Shown here in pieces: positions 1 to 5,269 of a stretch of DNA of 5,830 bases. The stretch is from an uncultured Chloroflexota bacterium. GTDB taxonomy: Bacteria; Chloroflexota; Anaerolineae; B4-G1; DUEL01. The notes below the pieces were generated by a model. It worked only from the letters and a program-made list of their open reading frames with translations, was not told the origin of the DNA and searched no databases. Each line of letters begins with the position of its first letter. Position 1 is the first letter of the stretch. The stretch lies in NCBI GenBank assembly GCA_937138275.1, contig CAKZOY010000246.1, positions 1 to 5,830 of the forward strand. Reading direction: 5' to 3'. Position numbers and translations under genes: made by a program.

Positions 1-83
1 GCCCGATCTCTTTCGGCTCACCAGGGGACCTCTTTCGGTCGGAAGCCGAATTGGGTAATACCATTTATACTTTTAACCCATAG
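1..83 (-). promoter_or_regulatory. Structured leader of a leftward transcript (gene outside the window)
   Basis: This is the expected transcript downstream of the minus-strand promoter at 90-117. Read on the minus strand it forms two small hairpins sharing the CCGAAAGAG segment: GACC-GAAAGA-GGTC (40 to 27) and CCGA-AAGAGA-TCGG (16 to 3). A third segment, TTCGG at 50-46, can pair with CCGAA at 38-34, or, extended to TTCGGCT (50-44), with AGCCGAA at 18-12. Either pairing would compete with one of the small hairpins. The pairings are seen in the sequence; a regulatory role is inference. No known riboswitch class was recognised, and the element is cut by the window edge. The same repeats could instead be a protein operator. 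Confidence 0.3.
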
Positions 84-89
84 TTTGTC

Positions 90-117
90 ATTATAATTTA
101 GAATCTGCCATTGTCAA
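90..117 (-). promoter_or_regulatory. Strong sigma-70-type promoter pointing left
   Basis: On the minus strand, TTGACA (117 to 112) and TATAAT (95 to 90) are separated by 16 bases. Both hexamers match the housekeeping sigma consensus fully. Transcription would start near position 83 and leave the window leftward, with no start codon obvious before the edge. The element lies inside the outer inverted repeat (91-122), whose right-hand copy is also promoter-like. Confidence 0.7.
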
Positions 118-122
118 TCTAA
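91..122. repeat. Left copy of a 32-base outer inverted repeat
   Basis: The reverse complement of this segment matches 5629-5660 at 29 of 32 positions. The three differences are all transitions, and 16 bases (107-122 against 5629-5644) are identical. The similarity goes beyond the promoter hexamers, so shared ancestry is more likely than convergence on a promoter consensus. It stops abruptly on both sides. No transposase lies between the copies, so a transposon reading is not supported. Confidence 0.75.
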
Positions 123-389
123 CCGTTTTCGTCAGGCGAAAGCGCGATATTGCCCGCGACAAGGCAGGGAGGAAATAGATTTTTTGCCTCTCGCTCCTGG
201 GGGTGAAAAAACACTTACCCATGCAAGGGGTGGGGTGTGGGGTTTGTGGAGGCGGCTTCGCCGCCCCCACAAACCCCATCCCCTTTTTCACAGAGATACC
301 GCTCTCCGAAAGGGATTTGCTGCACAAACCCGCAAGGGCCTGCGCGGAAGTTTGCCCCAAAACGGAAACACATCTGACACCCAATCCAA
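123..389. other. Non-coding stretch carrying a hairpin repeat
   Basis: No convincing gene lies here. The short open frames in this stretch have low-complexity, proline-, arginine- and glycine-rich translations that follow the repeat. Identifiable structure is a small hairpin, TTTCG-TCAGG-CGAAA (127-141), next to the leftward promoter, and the dispersed repeat at 225-333. The remaining sequence shows nothing recognisable. Confidence 0.6.
225..333 (+). repeat. Dispersed hairpin repeat, copy 1
   Basis: The core (239-277) is an 18-base stem with one A/C mismatch (250 against 266) closed by a TTC triloop. Its left flank, 225-249, is identical over 25 bases to the reverse complement of 3881-3905. 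Further right, 314-333 matches the reverse complement of 3794-3813 at 19 of 20 bases. The linker between core and distal block has diverged, although a C-rich run ending in TTCAC is recognisable in both. The unit is therefore about 110 bases and occurs twice here in opposite orientation. It resembles intergenic REP- or MITE-like elements, but no transposase or defined ends are visible. Confidence 0.8.
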
Positions 390-418
390 TTGCCCTGTGA
401 ATAGAATGGGATTATAAT
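390..418 (+). promoter_or_regulatory. Promoter for the small membrane protein and kinase genes
   Basis: A perfect TATAAT at 413-418 lies 17 bases downstream of TTGCCC at 390-395, which matches four of six -35 positions. A start near position 425 would leave a leader of roughly 36 bases before the ATG at 461. No SOS-box-like GAAC-N4-GTTC sequence is present here, so LexA control of this unit is not indicated. Confidence 0.6.
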
Positions 419-460
419 ACATAAGCACCCTTTTCCCTGCCAGCAATTCTGTGTGAGTGG

Positions 461-637
461 ATGACAATGAGTCGCAGGAAAAACCGGATCTCTCGCAACC
501 AGCGGGCATTTCTCATTATCAGCATTCTGGTCGTACTCAGTTTGACCGTTAGTCTGGTGATCTCTTTCACACCGCGCACGCCCCAGATCACTGTCACTCC
601 AACGTTTACTCCGACGCCTCTATCGGCGCCTTTCTGA
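461..637 (+). CDS. Small single-pass membrane protein, function unknown
   Basis: This 58-residue protein starts with a basic stretch (MTMSRRKNR, then ISRNQR), followed by one hydrophobic helix at about residues 17-36 (FLIISILVVLSLTVSLVI) and a tail rich in Thr and Pro (TPTFTPTP). By the positive-inside rule the N-terminus is cytoplasmic and the TP-rich tail is outside. Such tails are common linkers in Chloroflexota envelope proteins. The ATG at 461 has no spaced ribosome binding site. The ATG at 467 lies 6 bases after a weak GAGTGG and may be the true start (56 residues). Only 15 bases separate it from the kinase gene, and the promoter at 390-418 fits both. It could be an accessory subunit of the kinase; that is inference. 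I do not recognise a named family. Confidence 0.6.
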   Translation: MTMSRRKNRISRNQRAFLIISILVVLSLTVSLVISFTPRTPQITVTPTFTPTPLSAPF

Positions 638-652
638 TCGGGAAGGAGGTTT

Positions 653-3055
653 ATGGGCATTTTGGGCCCCATCTACAATTTGCTCAGCACCGGGCCGGGC
701 ACTTTCATATATCACTTGCTGATCCTTCTGGCTCTGGAGGGAGCGGCAGGTATCGCGCTGATAGAATACCGTCACACGCGCAACCCCGATCAACGGCGTT
801 TCCTCTACGCGTTCCTCTTCATCCTGATCCTGCGACTTCCGTTATTGGCTCTCGGGCCTCAAGGACATGCCCTCCTGTCCCCCCTTCTCTACGCTCTGGA
901 AGTTGCCAGCCTGGTCATTATGGGCTGGGCTTTCCTGGCCCCCCTCATCGGGCGCCGGGGAGGACGATGGTTCCTGTTTGTCAACCTGGCGGCAATTGGG
1001 GGGGCCACTCTGGTGTTCTTTCCCCTCTGGTACCCCCTGGTTCAGGCAGTCCCCTTTTTTGAATACTCGGCATTCTGGCAGCAGTTTCTCTGGGATCTGT
1101 GGGCGACTTTGCTGGCTCTGCTGAGCGGTCTGTTGCTCATCTGGCGGCGCCGAGAGGTCGGGTCTTTATTGCCCGGTATCGCGTTCCTCATCATCGCCCT
1201 GGGCAATGGCCTGGTGATGATAGACCAGGCAGGATTGGGGCGAATGATCAACCTTTTCGGTTATCCCCTCATCTCTGTCGTCGTGTATCGGGCAGCGCTT
1301 CAGGACCTCTGGGCTTACCGGCAGGAATTGCAAATGTTGAGCGAGCGCTCTCTCCAGCAGACGAGAGAACTGTTCTCGCTGCTGGAAGCAGGGCGGACGC
1401 TGAGCGAGTCGCTGGAACTGGAGCGGGTCCTGAAACAAGTAGCGGAAAACATTGCTCAGGCACTGGATGCCGACCGGGTAGCCATCCTGCTGCGACCTCC
1501 CCAGGAAAGCGCCAGTCCCTCCGAAGAGGAAATACAGACATTGCGCCTGACAACTCTGTACACATCCCCCGCAGGCCACCTGATGTTGCCCGAGACGGTG
1601 GATGTCCCGCTGAATCGGTATTCTTTGCTGGCCCATGCGCTACGGCGGCGTCGGCATCTGATCCTGCATCCGCGCCAGCCCCAACCGGAATTGCGGGCCC
1701 TGTACGACCTCGTGCAGAGTACGCGGGGCGGGCCGACTATCATCCAGCCTATGGTGCACCGGGACCGGGTGGCGGGCGTCCTGATTGTGATCAACGACCA
1801 CCATCCCGCTCCCTTTGAAACCCGGGATGCCCGCTTGTGCGAATCCATTGCCGCCCAGATGGGCGCGGCGATAGAGAACGTCTATCTTTACCGCCGCCTG
1901 GAGAAGGAAGTCACCCGGCTGGCTCAGACCCTTCAGGAACAGGAGCGGGAAGCCTCGCTGCGGCAAGCCATCCTGGAGAGCACTACTGAAGGGATCATCG
2001 TCACCGATGAGGGGGGGCTGGCTATTCTGCTGAACGCCGCGGCCGAGCGGATTATAGGAGTTTCCCGAGATCAATTACTGGATCGCCCGATCCGGCAAGC
2101 CCTGGAGTCCATCGCCAATCAGCCGGTAGAGAACCTGGAAAGCCTGCAACCGCCCCTTCAGGTCCTTTTTGACCTGGAGGGGAAGCACATCGCCGTCAGC
2201 GCGGCTCCGGTACATCTTCCCTCTGGGGAACATCTGGGAACAGTGGCGGTGCTGCGCGATGTCACCCGAGAGATTCGGGCGGAGCAATCCAAACGGGAAT
2301 TTATCGCCAGCGTCTCCCATGAACTCCGCACTCCGCTGACGGCCATCCTGGGCTATAGCGAGGCCCTTTATGGCGGCATGGTCGGCACGCTGTCTCCCAC
2401 TCAGTCCACTTTCGTCAATATTATCCACGAGAATGCCCGCCGCCTGGTCACGATTGCCAATAACCTCATCGCGATGGCCGAGAGCGAGCGGGGGCGACTG
2501 GAACTGAACTACGCACCGACGGACCTGGGTCTTCTGGTCGGCGAGGCCCTGGAGTCCTTTGTCCCCCAGATGAAAGCCCGGCAACTGGAATGGCGGCTGG
2601 AAGTGGCGGACGACCTGCCCATCATAGAAGTGGACCCGCTCCGGATCCGCCAGGTCTTAACCAACCTGATCAGCAACGCGGTCAAGTTCACCTACCCTGG
2701 CGGTCGGGTAACGGTGGGGGTGACGGTGGTTCCGGAGCCGGACGGGTCCGCCCCCCGCTTCTGCCGTCTCTGGGTACAGGATACGGGGATCGGCATCCCG
2801 GTGGAGGAACAATCGCGGATATGGGAACGGTTCTACCGCTCTGAGGACCCGCTGCGCATGCAGGCGGGAGGGCTGGGGGTCGGGCTTTCCATCGTCAAAT
2901 CTCTGACCGAAGCCCACGGGGGACGCGTCTGGCTGGAGTCGGCACCGGGACAGGGAAGCACGTTCACCGTCCTGCTCCCCATTCGTCCGGTGTCCCCGCC
3001 GCCGGCCATAGCAGACGACAATTACCCCTCAATTCGTGAAGCGCTGGGGCTGTAG
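653..3055 (+). CDS. Membrane sensor histidine kinase, 7TM-GAF-PAS-HisKA-HATPase
   Basis: An 800-residue two-component sensor kinase, expected to autophosphorylate on His and pass phosphate to a response regulator that is not in the window. About seven hydrophobic helices fill residues 15-215. A GAF-like domain (about 239-405) follows, then a coiled-coil linker (about 408-438, RRLEKEVTRLAQTLQEQERE) and a PAS domain (about 440-541, starting ILESTTEGIIVTD). The dimerisation domain has SVSHELRTP with the phospho-acceptor His556. The ATPase domain shows the N box (LISNAVKFT, Asn675), G1 box (DTGIGI from Asp710), F box (WERFYRSE) and G2 box (GGLGVG, 739-744), all intact. The start is fixed by a strong AAGGAGGT at 643-650. 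Signal and partner are unknown. The N-terminal helices could sense a membrane or redox signal, but no metal- or haem-binding motif is obvious. It is a hybrid of common modules without a receiver domain. Confidence 0.93.
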   Translation: MGILGPIYNLLSTGPGTFIYHLLILLALEGAAGIALIEYRHTRNPDQRRFLYAFLFILILRLPLLALGPQGHALLSPLLYALEVASLVIMGWAFLAPLIGRRGGRWFLFVNLAAIGGATLVFFPLWYPLVQAVPFFEYSAFWQQFLWDLWATLLALLSGLLLIWRRREVGSLLPGIAFLIIALGNGLVMIDQAGLGRMINLFGYPLISVVVYRAALQDLWAYRQELQMLSERSLQQTRELFSLLEAGRTLSESLELERVLKQVAENIAQALDADRVAILLRPPQESASPSEEEIQTLRLTTLYTSPAGHLMLPETVDVPLNRYSLLAHALRRRRHLILHPRQPQPELRALYDLVQSTRGGPTIIQPMVHRDRVAGVLIVINDHHPAPFETRDARLCESIAAQMGAAIENVYLYRRLEKEVTRLAQTLQEQEREASLRQAILESTTEGIIVTDEGGLAILLNAAAERIIGVSRDQLLDRPIRQALESIANQPVENLESLQPPLQVLFDLEGKHIAVSAAPVHLPSGEHLGTVAVLRDVTREIRAEQSKREFIASVSHELRTPLTAILGYSEALYGGMVGTLSPTQSTFVNIIHENARRLVTIANNLIAMAESERGRLELNYAPTDLGLLVGEALESFVPQMKARQLEWRLEVADDLPIIEVDPLRIRQVLTNLISNAVKFTYPGGRVTVGVTVVPEPDGSAPRFCRLWVQDTGIGIPVEEQSRIWERFYRSEDPLRMQAGGLGVGLSIVKSLTEAHGGRVWLESAPGQGSTFTVLLPIRPVSPPPAIADDNYPSIREALGL

Positions 3056-3071
3056 AACAGCCATTCAGCGC
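3041..3071. terminator. Nested hairpin at the convergent gene junction, possible two-way terminator
   Basis: Two nested stems surround the kinase stop codon: inner GGCTGT-AGA-ACAGCC (3048-3062) and outer GCGCTG / CAGCGC (3041-3046 with 3066-3071). The element spans the last codons of the kinase gene and the last codons of lexA, with only 9 bases between the two genes. There is no T run on either side, so it is not a standard intrinsic terminator. It could still limit convergent read-through. Confidence 0.4.
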
Positions 3072-3718
3072 ACCTGCCGGATGACCATCATCACTTTGCC
3101 CTGAATCTCCACCTGGCGGGGGTCGTCTATGTAGATGGGGGACATCGTCGGGTTGGCGGGCTGGAGGCGAACCCGTCCCCCCTCCCAGTACACCCGTTTC
3201 AGGGTAGTCTCCCCCCGATCCCGCAGCCACACGGCAGCCATTTCACCGTTCTCCACCTGCCGGGTGTGGCGCATGATGACGATGTCTCCATCGTGGATCA
3301 GGGCGTCTATCATAGAATCCCCCTGAACGCGCAGGGCGTAAAGGTCCCGGATATCTCCCAGGATGCCGCGCGTCAGTTCAATAGTGTCCCCGACGTCCCG
3401 CAGAGAGAAATCCGGGACCGGGATCGGCTCACCGGCCGCAATGATGCCCAGTATGGGGATGGAAACAACGTCATCGGACCCCAGGAGGCGGGCACCGGAG
3501 GCAGAGAGGCGGATCCCGCGGGAAGACCGCGGGTCTCGCTCTATGAATCCCCGCTGTTCCAGTTGTTCTAACTGGTACTTCACCGCCGAGGGGGAGGAAA
3601 TCCCCACTTCCCGACCGATGTCCCGGACGGTTGGCGGGTAACCGCGCTCCCGGAGAAAATCCCGAATACAGGCCAGGATGCGCTGCTGTCGCTCGGTCAA
3701 AGGCTCCCACGCGCTCAT
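3065..3718 (-). CDS. lexA: LexA, SOS-response transcriptional repressor (self-cleaving)
   Basis: A 217-residue LexA, close to the usual family length. It represses DNA-damage genes and is inactivated by RecA-stimulated self-cleavage. The N-terminal winged helix-turn-helix covers about residues 1-70 (LTERQQRILACIRDFLRERG, then YPPTVRDIGREVGISSPSAV). The cleavage site is Ala95-Gly96 in GIIAAGEP. The S24-type peptidase domain carries the catalytic Ser135 (GDSM) and Lys174 (TLKRV). The ATG at 3718 has GGAGGT five bases upstream (3729-3724 on the minus strand). Another ATG four bases upstream is out of frame. Its promoter contains an SOS box, so it should repress itself. All key residues are present and it looks fully functional. 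It is convergent with, and probably unrelated to, the kinase. Confidence 0.97.
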   Translation of the reverse strand: MSAWEPLTERQQRILACIRDFLRERGYPPTVRDIGREVGISSPSAVKYQLEQLEQRGFIERDPRSSRGIRLSASGARLLGSDDVVSIPILGIIAAGEPIPVPDFSLRDVGDTIELTRGILGDIRDLYALRVQGDSMIDALIHDGDIVIMRHTRQVENGEMAAVWLRDRGETTLKRVYWEGGRVRLQPANPTMSPIYIDDPRQVEIQGKVMMVIRQVR

Positions 3719-3751
3719 CCATTACCTCCGAGGTCGGTTTTCTCTTTGTTC

Positions 3752-3780
3752 ATTATAAACGAACACCTGTTCGGTGTCAA
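3752..3780 (-). promoter_or_regulatory. lexA promoter, perfect sigma-70 consensus
   Basis: On the minus strand, TTGACA (3780 to 3775) and TATAAT (3757 to 3752) are separated by exactly 17 bases. Both hexamers match the consensus fully. The start would be near 3745, giving a leader of about 26 bases that includes the ribosome binding site at 3729-3724. The SOS box fills most of the spacer, so bound LexA would block RNA polymerase directly. Confidence 0.85.
3760..3773. promoter_or_regulatory. SOS box (LexA operator) of the lexA gene
   Basis: The sequence CGAAC-ACCT-GTTCG is a perfect palindromic match to the Gram-positive/actinobacterial type LexA operator CGAAC-N4-GTTCG and differs from the E. 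coli CTGT-N8-ACAG type. It sits in the spacer of the lexA promoter. A second, offset palindrome, ACACC-TGTTC-GGTGT (3763-3777), overlaps it and may be chance. No second CGAAC-N4-GTTCG site was seen in the window. Confidence 0.88.
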
Positions 3781-3793
3781 ATAGGATTTTGGC

Positions 3794-3905
3794 GCGGGTT
3801 TGTGCAGTAAATCGTTTTAAGGGAATGGTGCGCCCGTGAAAAGGGGGAAAGTGGGGTTTGTGGGGGCGGCTTCGCCGCCCCCACAAACCCCACACCCCAC
3901 CCCTT
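3794..3905 (-). repeat. Dispersed hairpin repeat, copy 2 (inverted relative to copy 1)
   Basis: The core is a perfect 20-base stem (3851-3870 with 3874-3893) closed by a TTC triloop. The right flank 3881-3905 equals the reverse complement of 225-249 over 25 bases, and the left block 3794-3813 matches the reverse complement of 314-333 at 19 of 20. The element lies between the divergent lexA and phosphatase promoters. To its right, 3920-3936 contains CTTGC-TGC-GCAAG, a short hairpin resembling TTTGCTGCACAAA in copy 1. Apart from the lexA control region, this repeat and the downstream promoter, the 3781-4037 gap holds no gene. Confidence 0.8.
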
Positions 3906-3951
3906 TCCCATGCGGGGCGACTTGCTGCGCAAGCCCCTGAGTTTCTACCCC

Positions 3952-3980
3952 TTGCAGGAAACCCCGCTTCGGTTTATAAT
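3952..3980 (+). promoter_or_regulatory. Candidate promoter of the phosphatase operon
   Basis: A perfect TATAAT at 3975-3980 is preceded by a weak -35 (TTGCAG, 3952-3957, three of six matches) at 17-base spacing. The spacer holds a small inverted repeat, AAACC...GGTTT (3959-3975), which could be an operator; that is speculative. The expected start near 3987 leaves a leader of about 51 bases. Confidence 0.45.
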
Positions 3981-3991
3981 CCCACCAGCAA

Positions 3992-4034
3992 CCAATTTCC
4001 CAATCTACCAATTTCCCGATTTCCCAATCCCCAA
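3992..4034 (+). repeat. Pyrimidine-rich degenerate repeat forming the operon leader
   Basis: CCAATTTCCC occurs at 3992-4001 and 4008-4017, followed by variants ATTTCCC (4019-4025) and CCCAATCC (4023-4030). The stretch is low in G and has little folding potential. It ends a few bases before the phosphatase ATG and contains no Shine-Dalgarno-like sequence. Confidence 0.55.
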
Positions 4035-4037
4035 CCC

Positions 4038-4757
4038 ATGCGCATAGAAGTCGCCGTCGCCAAAGTGCCCAAGTGGGCCAGCCAGGAAAGCGGGGACACG
4101 CTGGAAATGATTGAGCGTCCCCATGGCGGGTTCTCATTCGTGCTGGTGGACGGGCAGGGCTCCGGGCGGGCCGCCAAAGCGATCAGCAACCTGGTCGCGC
4201 GCAAGGCCATCGCCGAAATGGCCGAAGGGGTACGGGATGGCGCGGCTGCCCGCGCCGCCCACGACCTGCTCTACACCTCCAAAGGCGGCAAGGTCTCCGC
4301 CACACTCAACATCGTTTCCGTGGACCTGACCACCCGGACGGTCGTCCTTTCCCGCAACAACCCCCTGCCGACCGTCGTGGTGAACCCCGACGGCACCCTT
4401 CGCCTTCTGGACGAGCCCTCCCACCCCGTGGGCATCTACCCCCGCACCCGGCCTGTCATCGCCGAGGTGACCCTGACACCGGGACTGGCGATTGTCGTCT
4501 ACACCGACGGGCTGGCGCTGGCGGGCGAGCACAAGGGCGGACCGCTGGACATCCCTGCCGCCATTGGCGAGATCATCGCCCGCGGCCCGAACGCCCGCCA
4601 GATGGCCGATGAATTGCTGGCCCGCGCTCTGGCGCTGGAGGAGGGCCGCCCGCGGGACGACATCAGCGTCCTGGTTCTCTGCGTCCACCCCGACGACGGC
4701 GACCGGGTGCGCCGTCTCCACGTCCAGGTGGGCCTCCCGGAGGGGTACCTGCTATGA
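4038..4757 (+). CDS. Stand-alone PP2C/SpoIIE-family protein phosphatase (RsbX-like size)
   Basis: A 239-residue soluble protein predicted to remove phosphate from Ser/Thr of a partner, using two metal ions held by acidic residues. Visible motifs are VDGQGSGRAA (Asp38), SATLNIVSVD, LSRNNP, VVYTDGLA (Asp157) and RPRDDISVLVL (Asp207-Asp208). The usual GGDxxD metal motif is replaced by ESGDTLE (Asp20). There is no sensor domain or membrane segment, so regulation must come from partners. The open frame extends to 3858, but that upstream part translates the hairpin repeat and crosses the promoter, so the ATG at 4038 (MRIEVAVAKVPKWASQESGD) is preferred despite lacking a ribosome binding site. The stop overlaps the next start by ATGA, implying coupled translation. 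Its substrate is unknown, and no anti-sigma or anti-anti-sigma partner is in view. Confidence 0.85.
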   Translation: MRIEVAVAKVPKWASQESGDTLEMIERPHGGFSFVLVDGQGSGRAAKAISNLVARKAIAEMAEGVRDGAAARAAHDLLYTSKGGKVSATLNIVSVDLTTRTVVLSRNNPLPTVVVNPDGTLRLLDEPSHPVGIYPRTRPVIAEVTLTPGLAIVVYTDGLALAGEHKGGPLDIPAAIGEIIARGPNARQMADELLARALALEEGRPRDDISVLVLCVHPDDGDRVRRLHVQVGLPEGYLL

Positions 4758-5269
4758 CCGCCCGTTCCCGGACCCTGCGGGCCTATCTCCGGGATACCCG
4801 GCTGCTGATCCAGCAGTTCCGTTTCACCCTGATGCTCTTTTTCCTGCTGCTCCTGTTTGGATTCGCTGCCTACAGCGCCTCGGCGCTGGCGGCCCCTGCC
4901 CTGGCTGCCGCCGCCCCCCGCGCCGCCGTGGAGTACTCCTTCTACCTCAACGACGTCCTGCTCAACATCAGCCGCCTGACGGTCAACCCGAACTCCGCAC
5001 TGGTGGGCAAGCGGGTAGAAGAGGTGGAGCAGGAACTGGACCTCTCCATCATTCTGCACTCCACCTCTGGGGGAGTGGACTTCCATCCGCCCGCCGATCG
5101 GGCGCTGGCGGCGGGGGACTGTCTGGTCGTCCTGGCGCCGCTGGAGGCGCTGAGCCGCCTGCACCGGCTGAACGCGTCGGCGTGCCCGGAACCCCAGAGA
5201 CGGGGAGAGAAGAGTTGGCTGGATCGGTTGAAAAGACGGTCTTCCGCCTCGGGGAGGGGCAGCCCGTAG
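4754..5269 (+). CDS. Short membrane protein with RCK_C (TrkA_C) domain, apparent internally deleted potassium channel
   Basis: A 171-residue protein. A basic, amphipathic N-terminus (RLLIQQFRF) leads into one helix (about 24-38, TLMLFFLLLLFGFAA). An Ala-rich segment, SASALAAPALAAAA (41-54), follows, and then an RCK_C domain at about 68-139 (SALVGKRVEEVEQELDLSII, ending LVVLAPLEALSRLHRL). RCK_C domains regulate potassium channels and transporters, and in several families bind small ligands such as c-di-AMP. From memory of the family, the N-terminus resembles the first helix of a two-helix channel, and SALAAPA resembles the end of an RCK_N domain. The pore loop, second helix and nucleotide-binding fold would then be missing between about residues 36 and 42 (4859-4879). 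The frame is open, so it is not a simple pseudogene. It cannot form a channel alone. The start overlaps the upstream stop (ATGA). The basic, Ser-rich tail after residue 140 looks unrelated to the domain. Confidence 0.7.
   Translation: MTARSRTLRAYLRDTRLLIQQFRFTLMLFFLLLLFGFAAYSASALAAPALAAAAPRAAVEYSFYLNDVLLNISRLTVNPNSALVGKRVEEVEQELDLSIILHSTSGGVDFHPPADRALAAGDCLVVLAPLEALSRLHRLNASACPEPQRRGEKSWLDRLKRRSSASGRGSP

Noticed and set aside
1..48. CRISPR-like tandem repeat (GAYCTCTTTCGG twice, 22 bases apart)
   Set aside because: There are only two 12-base units, with no regular spacers. Tandem hairpins or operators explain it better.
184..417. Short forward and reverse frames over the repeat at 225-333
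   Set aside because: They translate the palindrome and C-rich flanks, lack ribosome binding sites, and show no protein-like composition.
1365..1377. GAGAAC-T-GTTCTC palindrome inside the kinase gene as a LexA site
   Set aside because: The half-sites are one base apart rather than four, and it lies in the GAF-coding region. Probably chance.
1099..1818. 239-residue open frame inside the kinase gene
   Set aside because: It is a shadow in a GC-rich gene. The overlapping frame has the full domain set of a histidine kinase, and this one has no recognisable motif.
3858..4037. 60-residue N-terminal extension of the phosphatase frame
   Set aside because: It translates the hairpin repeat and the CCAATTTCCC repeat and crosses the candidate promoter. 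PP2C-like homology begins only after the ATG at 4038.
4492..5268. Long upstream extension of the P-loop frame
   Set aside because: It is a Gly/Pro/Arg-rich shadow of the phosphatase and RCK_C genes. The GTG at 5269 with the TAGTG overlap explains the start.
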